A stretch of DNA of 6,527 nt from Pseudomonadota bacterium (GTDB lineage Bacteria > Pseudomonadota > Gammaproteobacteria > Xanthomonadales > Xanthomonadaceae). This document shows, one piece after another, positions 1-6,527 of this stretch (the stretch's first letter is position 1; the number at the start of each line of letters is the position of its first letter). The stretch lies in assembly GCA_019348095.1 (NCBI GenBank), contig JAHWKC010000133.1, positions 1 to 6,527 on the forward strand. Direction: 5' to 3'. A model generated the notes under the pieces. The model was not told the origin of the DNA, ran no database searches, and saw only the letters and a program-made list of their open reading frames with translations. Position numbers and translations under genes: made by a program.

Positions 1-102
1 TCGACAGTTTCATGATCTCGTCATCCCGTTGGGCAGGCACTCCGCTCGCCTTGATAGCTGACCGCGCCCACTGTGATCTCAAGTGAAGTGTGAGCTGTCG
101 CT
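1..102. other. Left flank beyond merR, no supportable gene
   Basis: This stretch lies past the 3' end of merR and shows no convincing gene. On the minus strand an ATG at 13-11 begins a frame that leaves the window after four codons (MKLS), with only a weak GAG upstream. It could be the start of a downstream neighbour of merR, but there is too little to judge. No T-tract terminator for merR is visible; the best hairpin pairs TGAAG with CTTCA (five base pairs) and has no U-run. Confidence 0.4.
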
Positions 103-501
103 TCAGTACAGCGCGGCGATCAGCGGACAGGACTCGTCGCCTTGATGTGCCTGGCACTCCTTGACCAGCTTGGAGAGAGCCGACTCCATGCGCCTGAGAT
201 CCCTCAGGCGGGCCCGCACATCGGTCAGGCGCAGCAGGGCGAGTTCAGAGGCTTCACTGCAATGGGTGCCATCGGCCAGTTTCAGAAGTTGTGCGACTTC
301 GTCGAGGGTAAACCCAAGCCTCTGCGCCGATTTCACGAACCTGACCCGCGCGACGTCCGCTGCGCCATAGCGGCGAATGCGCCCGGGGGGCTTTTTCGGT
401 TCGATCAGCAGCCGTTTTCGCTGATAGAACCGGAGCGTTTCGACGGTGACCCCTGCTGCCCTGGCGAAGGCGCCGATGGTCAGATTTTGCGGGCTTGACA
501 T
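103..501 (-). CDS. merR: MerR, Hg(II)-responsive transcriptional regulator
   Basis: This cytoplasmic regulator of 132 aa represses the mer promoter without Hg(II) and activates it by DNA untwisting when Hg(II) binds. The N-terminal winged helix-turn-helix covers about residues 7-75 ([12 protein letters not shown], then ETLRFYQRK and RRYG), followed by the long dimerisation helix and a C-terminal metal loop. The three Hg(II) ligands of the Tn501 protein are present as Cys81 (GTHCSEA), Cys116 (KECQAH) and Cys125 (ESCPLIA), which separates it from CueR, ZntR and CadR relatives. Length is close to the usual 135-144 aa. Residue 30 is Arg where Tn501 MerR has Gly (QRKGLL), a small oddity. The gene is divergent from merT and its ATG at 501 sits 5 nt from the merT -35 box. 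A GGAG at 514-511 (minus strand), inside the operator, could be its ribosome site at 9 nt spacing. Autoregulation through the shared operator is expected from the family. Confidence 0.96.
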   Translation of the reverse strand: MSSPQNLTIGAFARAAGVTVETLRFYQRKRLLIEPKKPPGRIRRYGAADVARVRFVKSAQRLGFTLDEVAQLLKLADGTHCSEASELALLRLTDVRARLRDLRRMESALSKLVKECQAHQGDESCPLIAALY

Positions 502-506
502 GAGGC

Positions 507-537
507 TTGACTCCGTACTCGACTACGGAGGTACGGT
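507..537 (+). promoter_or_regulatory. mer promoter for merTPA, MerR-type 19-bp spacer
   Basis: The -35 box TTGACT (507-512) and -10 box TACGGT (532-537) are separated by 19 bp, the overlong spacer of MerR-activated promoters. The Tn501 equivalent is TTGACT and TAAGGT with the same spacing. RNA polymerase uses such a promoter poorly until Hg-MerR twists the spacer. Transcription should start near 544, about 30 nt before merT. Confidence 0.9.
511..530 (+). promoter_or_regulatory. merO operator, MerR-binding inverted repeat
   Basis: CTCCGTA (511-517) and TACGGAG (524-530) form a perfect 7-bp inverted repeat around the six bases CTCGAC. It lies between the -35 and -10 boxes, exactly where MerR binds as a dimer in known mer operons. 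One site should control both merTPA and the divergent merR. Confidence 0.9.
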
Positions 538-560
538 AGCGCACCCAGCCGATATCCGAA

Positions 561-567
561 AGAAAGG
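561..567 (+). promoter_or_regulatory. Ribosome binding site that fixes the TTG start of merT
   Basis: AGAAAGG at 561-567 lies 7 nt before TTG at 575. It is the only good Shine-Dalgarno-like match between the predicted transcription start and the first conserved MerT residues, and it supports TTG as the start. The in-frame ATGs further upstream (446, 476, 500) lie before the promoter -10 box and cannot be on the mer transcript. Confidence 0.65.
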
Positions 568-574
568 CCCCCCC

Positions 575-925
575 TTGGACGAATCTCCTAGAGGTCGCAA
601 CGCACTGGCCGCCGGCGGCATCGCGGCCGTCCTCGCGTCCGTATGCTGCCTGGGGCCACTGGTGCTGGTCACGCTCGGGTTCAGCGGGGCATGGATCGGC
701 AATCTGTCGGCACTGGATCCGTACCGACCGTTTTTCATCGGCGCGGCGCTGATCGCGCTGTGGTTCGCCTATCGCGGCATTTTCCGGCCGATGTCGGCTT
801 GCCAACCGGGAGAGGTCTGCTCCGTGCCCGCGGTCAGGAGGGCCTACAAGATCCTTTTCTGGATCGTGGGCGCCCTGGTGCTGGTTGCGCTGGCGTTTCC
901 CTATGTGGTGCCACTGTTGTACTGA
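575..925 (+). CDS. merT: MerT, inner-membrane Hg(II) transporter
   Basis: MerT carries Hg(II) across the inner membrane, taking it from periplasmic MerP and passing it to cytoplasmic MerA. The protein from TTG 575 is 116 aa, the same length as Tn501 MerT and alignable end to end with it. Three membrane segments are visible, at about residues 14-36, 47-68 and 91-114. The Cys24-Cys25 pair in the first helix (ASVCCLGPLV) and Cys76 and Cys82 in the cytoplasmic loop (SACQPGEVC) are all present, so the transport path looks intact. A longer reading frame runs upstream to 446, but that part overlaps merR and the operator and has no MerT similarity. No ATG start is available, so the TTG codon is inferred from length, ribosome site and alignment. 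merP begins 25 nt downstream in the same operon. Confidence 0.95.
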   Translation: MDESPRGRNALAAGGIAAVLASVCCLGPLVLVTLGFSGAWIGNLSALDPYRPFFIGAALIALWFAYRGIFRPMSACQPGEVCSVPAVRRAYKILFWIVGALVLVALAFPYVVPLLY

Positions 926-2673
<1,748 letters not shown>

Positions 2674-2783
2674 TGGCCAGCTTGGCCCGCACACGGTCAC
2701 TGCCGCGTCTCGCCACATAGGTCTCGGGAATAACAGCCGCCAGGGTCATCAGCAACGATCCGCCAGCGTTATGGAGAGCTGCC

Positions 2784-4130
2784 ATGTTGAAACAGTACGA
2801 TCTCGTAGTGATCGGTACCGGGACCGCCGCGATGGTTGCGGCTACGCGCGTACGCGCCGCGGGTTGGCGCGTTGCCGTCGTCGATTACCGCCCTTTCGGC
2901 GGCACCTGCGCCTTGCGGGGCTGCGACCCCAAGAAAATGCTCGTCGGTGGAGCGCGCGCCGCCGATCACGTACGTCGGATGCAGGGCAAAGGCGTGGCCG
3001 GAGACGTCAAGATCGATTGGTCCGAACTGATGGCGTTCAAACGTGGCTTCACCGATCCCGTCCCGGCCAAGCATGAACAGCGATACCGCGAAAAGGGGAT
3101 CGACACCTACCATGGTCGAGCCCGGTTTACGGCACCGAACACGATCGAAGTCGGTGACGAGTCGCTGGACGCCAAACACGTATTGATCGCGTCGGGCGCG
3201 GAGCCGATCGAGCTGGGTATTGCTGGCGAAGAGTGCCTGATCACCAGTGAAGAGTTCCTGGCCTTGCCGGAGTTGCCGAAGCGGATCGCGCTTGTGGGCG
3301 GCGGCTATATCGCTGCCGAGTTCTCGCACATCGCGGCTCGCGCCGGTGCGCACGTGACCGTCTTTCAGCGCGGCCCACGCCTGTTGAACGGATTCGATCC
3401 GGACCTCGTCGGCTGGCTGATGGACTCGTTCGACACCATCGGTGTGGATGTGCGTCTGCAAACCACGGTCACTGCGATCGAAAAAACCGGCAGCGGCTAC
3501 CGCGTGCAATGCACCTCGCACGATCAGACCTCGGCGGTCGACGCCGATCTGGTCGTGCATGCGGCGGGCAGAGCGCCTGCACTCGAATCGCTTGACCTCG
3601 AAGCGGCCGGACTTGCGCACGAGCACGGTCGCCTCGCCCTCAACGAGTACCTGCAGAGCGTGTCCAATCCTGCGGTCTTTGCGGCGGGCGACGCAGCCCA
3701 GGCAGGGCCGCCGTTGACGCCTGTGTCGAGCCACGATGCGAAGGTGGTGGTCGCCAACCTCCTTCATGGCAACCATCGTCGGCCGGACTACCGCGGCGTC
3801 CCGAGCGTGGTTTTCACGATCCCGCCCATGGCGACCGTTGGCCTGACCGAAGCCAAGGCTCGCGAAAGAGGATTGAAGTTCACAATGAAGTCGCAACGGA
3901 CCTCGGACTGGTTCACTGCACGCCAGGCGGCAGAACCGGTCTACGGGTTCTCAGTACTGGTCGAGGAGGATAGCGACCAGATCCTGGGTGCCCACCTCGT
4001 TGGTCCGCATGCGGACGAGGTCATCAACCTCTTCGCGCTCGCGATCCGCCACGGGCTTACAGCGGCCGATCTGAAGAGCACGATGTTCGCGTACCCCACA
4101 AGTGCGTCCGACGTCGGTGCCATGGTTTGA
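2784..4130 (+). CDS. FAD/NAD(P)-dependent disulfide oxidoreductase, GR/LPD-like
   Basis: This is an intact 448-aa flavoprotein of the pyridine nucleotide-disulfide oxidoreductase class I family (glutathione reductase, dihydrolipoyl dehydrogenase, MerA). The FAD-binding GTGTAA lies at 11-16, and the redox-active CxxxxC is in GGTCALRGCDPKK (Cys42, Cys47). The nucleotide-binding GGGYIAAE lies at 172-179, with no acidic residue at the end of the next strand but Gln195, Arg196 and Arg199, which suggests NADPH. The second FAD motif FAAGDAA is at 299-305, and a full dimerisation domain follows. Near the C-terminus the usual HPT..E catalytic motif reads FAYPTSASD (435-443), with Tyr437 for His and Asp443 for Glu. 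It has no C-terminal Cys-Cys, so it is not a second MerA. GGAGAG at 2773-2778 supports ATG 2784. It follows broken merA by 110 nt on the same strand. A role in thiol recycling during Hg stress is inference; the substrate cannot be read from sequence. Confidence 0.85.
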   Translation: MLKQYDLVVIGTGTAAMVAATRVRAAGWRVAVVDYRPFGGTCALRGCDPKKMLVGGARAADHVRRMQGKGVAGDVKIDWSELMAFKRGFTDPVPAKHEQRYREKGIDTYHGRARFTAPNTIEVGDESLDAKHVLIASGAEPIELGIAGEECLITSEEFLALPELPKRIALVGGGYIAAEFSHIAARAGAHVTVFQRGPRLLNGFDPDLVGWLMDSFDTIGVDVRLQTTVTAIEKTGSGYRVQCTSHDQTSAVDADLVVHAAGRAPALESLDLEAAGLAHEHGRLALNEYLQSVSNPAVFAAGDAAQAGPPLTPVSSHDAKVVVANLLHGNHRRPDYRGVPSVVFTIPPMATVGLTEAKARERGLKFTMKSQRTSDWFTARQAAEPVYGFSVLVEEDSDQILGAHLVGPHADEVINLFALAIRHGLTAADLKSTMFAYPTSASDVGAMV

Positions 4131-4201
4131 GAACGTGTCTCCACCGACGAGGCCGCTACTATGAAGCGCATGCTCGCGGCGTCAGCCCTGGCTCAGCGCA
4201 T

Positions 4202-4221
4202 TGGGCGTGCGCCCACTTTTT
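4202..4221 (+). terminator. Candidate rho-independent terminator after the mer unit
   Basis: TGGGCG (4202-4207) and CGCCCA (4210-4215) pair perfectly; sterically this is a five-pair GC stem with a GTGC loop. After one C comes a run of five T (4217-4221). It lies 71 nt after the reductase stop and 63 nt before the next gene, where an operon boundary is expected. The stem is short, so an attenuator or chance structure is possible. Confidence 0.45.
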
Positions 4222-4284
4222 CGCACCGCTGGTTGCACCGGATGTTCAGCCTTCACGCCCCGCTACGGCGGCATGGAGTGTAGA

Positions 4285-4674
4285 ATGCCGCACATGACCC
4301 GCCGTGGCCGCCACCGTATGCGTATCGCCCTCGTGGTGATCCTGAGCCTGCTATTCCAGCAGGTGGCGGTGGCTGCGTACGCCTGCACGTTGACCCGCAT
4401 GCCGACCGATACGGTCGCCATGGCCGAGGCTTGCGAGCAGATGGGCATCAAGCAAGTCGAACAGTCTCCGGTGTTATGCGCCAAACATTGCGCGCCGGAC
4501 CTGTCGATTGCCGCCGATCACGCCGCCCCCCCGGGTGTGCCGGCCCTGGCGCTGCCGCCGGTCGCCTTCGGCCTCGTGCTGGCACAGCACGTATCGCCTG
4601 TGATGCTCACGGAGGTATCGGTCGCCAGATCGGATCCTCCGGCGCGTCTGCGCTACTGCAGCTTGCTGATCTAG
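4285..4674 (+). CDS. Small exported Cys/His protein of unknown function
   Basis: I do not recognise a named family for this 129-aa product. After a basic start (MTRRGRHRMR) a hydrophobic segment at about 13-31 (VVILSLLFQQVAVAA) looks like a signal peptide or anchor. AYAC (31-34) could be a signal peptidase I site or a weak lipobox at Cys34. The rest carries Cys50, Cys65, His68, Cys69 and Cys125 (VLCAKHCAPD in the middle), several Met residues, a second hydrophobic stretch at about 88-101, and the end RSDPPARLRYCSLLI. This pattern would suit a periplasmic or membrane-attached metal-binding protein, which is inference. GGAG at 4275-4278 lies 6 nt before ATG 4285; ATG 4294 and 4318 are alternatives, and the frame is open upstream to 4201. 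The gene precedes the TolC/CusB pair by 74 nt on the same strand, so it probably belongs to that efflux operon. Confidence 0.65.
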   Translation: MPHMTRRGRHRMRIALVVILSLLFQQVAVAAYACTLTRMPTDTVAMAEACEQMGIKQVEQSPVLCAKHCAPDLSIAADHAAPPGVPALALPPVAFGLVLAQHVSPVMLTEVSVARSDPPARLRYCSLLI

Positions 4675-4748
4675 ACCCCGAACGACGTCGTGAATCACGC
4701 CGGCGCACTGTGCGTCGTGCGTTGCTGACGCTTTCGTTCGGAGGTTCC

Positions 4749-6041
4749 ATGCTGTTCCATACCCAGACTGTCTGTGTTGCGCGCTCGCTTGCTCGCGCAA
4801 CCAGGATGTGCCCGCTGATTTTGCTGTTGGCGGTGCCGCTTGCGGCCTTCGCCGCGCCACCTGTGCTTTCACTGGAAGAGGCGACCCGCCTCGCGGTGGA
4901 GCGCGCCCCGTTGCTCGACGCGCACCGGTCCCAGATCGAAGCGGCGCAGCAGGAGTCCCGCCGCGCCGGAGCCCTGCCCGATCCGACCTTGGCGGTCGGC
5001 ATCTACAACATGCCGGTCACCGGCACCGATGCGTTCGATGTCCAGGCCGACTTCATGACCATGAAGCGCATCGGCCTGCGTCAGGAGGTTCCGGCGCGTG
5101 CCAAGCGCGAGGCGCGCCGTTCGCTGGCGGCGCGCAATATCGACCAGGCCCAGGCCGATGCCCAGGCGGAGCATCTCCAGGTGCGCCGCGAGACCGCCGA
5201 GGCCTGGATCGATCTGTGGGCCACACAGCGCGAACTGCGCGAGCTGATAGCCCTGCGCGAGGAAACCGAACTGGCCAGCCGGCTGGCCCGCGCACGTGTG
5301 GCCGGCGGGACCGAGCCCGTGGCCGACGCGCTGGCCGCCGAAGCGGCATTGCTGGAACTGAACAACCGCATCGAAGCGGCGCGCGCGTCCGAGACGGCGG
5401 CGCAGGTGGAACTGGCCCGCTGGCTCGGCGAGGGGCCCCTGCTGTTCACCGATGAGGCGCCCGATTTCACCGCGCTGCCGGTGTCGGAGGCGCGACTGCT
5501 GGCTGCGCTGGACCGGCTGGGACCGCTGCTGCCGACCACGGCGGAAATCGAGGCCGCGGCCGCCGAGGTGGATCTTGCGCGCGCCGAGAAGCGACCTGAC
5601 TGGAGCGTCGCCGCCTCCTACGGCCAGCGCGGCGGCGATCGCAGCGACATGCTGATGCTGGAGTTCGGGATCGAGCTGCCGCTGTTCACCCGCAACCGGC
5701 AGGACCGCGGCGTAGCCGCCCGCCAGGCCGAATACCAGGCGACGCTGGCGAGGCGGGAGGACCTGCGCCGCCAGCAGGCGGCCCGGATCCGCGCCGATGT
5801 CGCGCGATGGGAAGGATTCAAGGCCCAAGTAGCGCGTGACCGCAGTGCATTGCTGCCGCTGGCGCGGGACCGCGCCGCGACCGCGCTGGCGGCCTACCGC
5901 GCCGGTGCGCCGGTTCGACCGTGGCTGGATGCGCAGCGCGACGAGCTCGACATCCTGATCGACCACACGCAGCGGCTCGGGGCGCTTGGACGTTCCTGGG
6001 CCGCGCTTGCCTATCTGCTTCCGGAGGAACCGCAGCGATGA
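4749..6041 (+). CDS. TolC-family outer-membrane channel, CusC-like
   Basis: This 430-aa protein should form the trimeric outer-membrane and periplasmic duct of a tripartite heavy-metal RND efflux pump. A signal peptide ends near AAFA (32-35). Two outer-membrane efflux repeats follow, at about 41-225 and 265-425, rich in Ala/Arg/Glu coiled-coil helices. LSLEEATRLAVERAP (40-54) opens the first and GALPDPTLAVG is typical of the family; VAASYGQR and LEFGIELPLF mark the second strand pair. Unlike E. coli CusC, no Cys sits at a lipobox, so it is probably not lipid-anchored. The start ATG 4749 follows GGAGG (4740-4744) by 4 nt; ATG 4806 (MCPLILLL) would also give a signal peptide. The frame is open upstream to 4431, but that part overlaps the previous gene. 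Its stop overlaps the next start by 4 nt (ATGA), a sign of coupled translation with the CusB-type adaptor. Metal specificity is inferred from that partner. Confidence 0.9.
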   Translation: MLFHTQTVCVARSLARATRMCPLILLLAVPLAAFAAPPVLSLEEATRLAVERAPLLDAHRSQIEAAQQESRRAGALPDPTLAVGIYNMPVTGTDAFDVQADFMTMKRIGLRQEVPARAKREARRSLAARNIDQAQADAQAEHLQVRRETAEAWIDLWATQRELRELIALREETELASRLARARVAGGTEPVADALAAEAALLELNNRIEAARASETAAQVELARWLGEGPLLFTDEAPDFTALPVSEARLLAALDRLGPLLPTTAEIEAAAAEVDLARAEKRPDWSVAASYGQRGGDRSDMLMLEFGIELPLFTRNRQDRGVAARQAEYQATLARREDLRRQQAARIRADVARWEGFKAQVARDRSALLPLARDRAATALAAYRAGAPVRPWLDAQRDELDILIDHTQRLGALGRSWAALAYLLPEEPQR

Positions 6042-6527
6042 ACTTCACCAATCGCATTGTCGTCATCGCGCTTTCGCTTGCCATCCTGGCCGGCGGCATC
6101 GGCGTGGGCTACTGGTGGGCAACCCAGTCATCGGCGCCATCCGCTTCCGGGACAGCGGCCAACGACGAGGCCCCCGCCAGCGAGCGGGAGGTCCTGTACT
6201 GGTATGACCCGATGGTGCCGGACCAGCATTTCGACCAGCCAGGCCCGTCGCCGTTCATGGACATGGAGCTGGTGCCCAAATACGCCGATGCAGCGACCGG
6301 GAGCGGTATCAGCATCGCCCCGGGTACACGCCAGAATCTCGGCATCCGCACCGTGGAGGTCGAGCGCGGCAGTCTCGCCGGCACGGTGAGCGTGCCCGGC
6401 ACGATCGGCTGGGACCTGCGGCAGGAGCACGTCGTCAGTGCCCGGGTCGATGCCGTGGTCGATCGTCTGTTCATCAAGGCGCCGTATGAACCGGTCCGTG
6501 CCGGCGAGCCGCTGGCGACGATCCTGG
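6038..6527 (+). CDS. cusB: CusB-type RND periplasmic adaptor, N-terminal part
   Basis: Only the first 163 residues are in the window; the gene runs off the right edge. The adaptor links the inner-membrane RND pump to the outer-membrane channel and, in E. coli CusB, passes Cu(I)/Ag(I) to the pump. An N-terminal membrane anchor or signal (about 7-27, IVVIALSLAILAGGIGVGYWW) is followed by a heavy-metal-binding segment, YWYDPMVPDQHFDQPG then SPFMDMELVPKYAD. Met59, Met74 and Met76 reproduce the spacing (15 and 2) of the three methionines that bind Cu/Ag in E. coli CusB, and the flanking SPFMDM and LVPKYAD text is also CusB-like. The adaptor core then begins (GISIAPGTRQNLGIRTV, and the barrel strand SARVDAVVDRLF with GEPLATIL). 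The ATG overlaps the tolC stop by 4 nt. The gene symbol is by similarity; a full-length check is impossible here. Confidence 0.9.
   Translation, partial: MNFTNRIVVIALSLAILAGGIGVGYWWATQSSAPSASGTAANDEAPASEREVLYWYDPMVPDQHFDQPGPSPFMDMELVPKYADAATGSGISIAPGTRQNLGIRTVEVERGSLAGTVSVPGTIGWDLRQEHVVSARVDAVVDRLFIKAPYEPVRAGEPLATIL

Noticed and set aside
1..13. Start of a minus-strand gene (ATG at 13-11)
   Set aside because: Only four codons are in the window and the ribosome site is weak.
446..574. N-terminal extension of merT to ATG 446
   Set aside because: It overlaps merR and the operator, lies upstream of the mer transcription start, and encodes residues with no MerT similarity.
2675..2687. Hairpin GGCCA-GCT-TGGCC just after the merA stop codon
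   Set aside because: Five base pairs with a three-base loop and no T-run; not enough for a terminator call.
2784..4130. Calling this gene a second merA
   Set aside because: It lacks MerA's terminal Cys-Cys and its active-site motif is GGTCALRGCDPKK, not [13 protein letters not shown].
4161..4283. Possible 40-aa open frame (MKRMLAASALAQ...) between the reductase and the small secreted protein gene
   Set aside because: It has a GAGG 8 nt upstream, but it is short, runs across the candidate terminator, and its translation resembles no family; chance is as likely.
4682..4718. Palindrome ACGACGTCGT and the nearby CGCACTGTGCG between the small protein gene and the channel gene
   Set aside because: Short and GC-rich, within a 74-nt operon-internal gap; no known operator matches, so they may be chance.

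Overview
The window is a GC-rich stretch of proteobacterial metal-resistance DNA. The close match of merR, merT, merP and merA to the Tn501/Tn21-type mercury genes, followed by a CusCB-type copper/silver efflux system, points to a gammaproteobacterium. A Xanthomonadales-like host is my guess from gene style only; nothing here proves it. No transposase, resolvase, att site, rRNA, tRNA or CRISPR array is visible.

Layout. Bases 1-102 hold no gene I can support. merR (103-501, minus) is divergent from merT (575-925), merP (951-1229) and a merA reading frame (1238-2673). One mer operator/promoter at 507-537 serves the divergence: TTGACT, a 19-bp spacer, then TACGGT, with a perfect 7-bp inverted repeat in the spacer. 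merA is broken. A net loss of about 31 nt near 2477 shifts the frame, so translation stops at 2500 and the C-terminal domain with the Cys-Cys mercury-handling tail lies in another frame. The N-terminal metal-binding domain (NmerA) is also missing. A second, intact FAD/NAD(P)-disulfide reductase of 448 aa follows (2784-4130). A short GC hairpin plus T5 at 4202-4221 may end this unit.

The right part looks like a separate copper/silver efflux operon. It has a small secreted Cys/His-containing protein of unknown function (4285-4674), a TolC-family outer-membrane channel (4749-6041), and the start of a CusB-type periplasmic adaptor (from 6038, cut by the window edge). The channel and adaptor genes overlap by 4 nt. 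The RND pump gene (cusA-like) would be expected just beyond the right edge.

How they work together. MerR senses Hg(II) and switches on merTP(A). MerP and MerT bring Hg(II) to the cytoplasm, where MerA should reduce it to Hg(0). Here the uptake half is intact and the reductase is truncated, which predicts mercury sensitivity unless a second merA exists or the neighbouring disulfide reductase helps. I do not see a wholly new system. The most unusual points are the lesion in merA, the extra reductase beside it, and the uncharacterised small protein leading the efflux genes.
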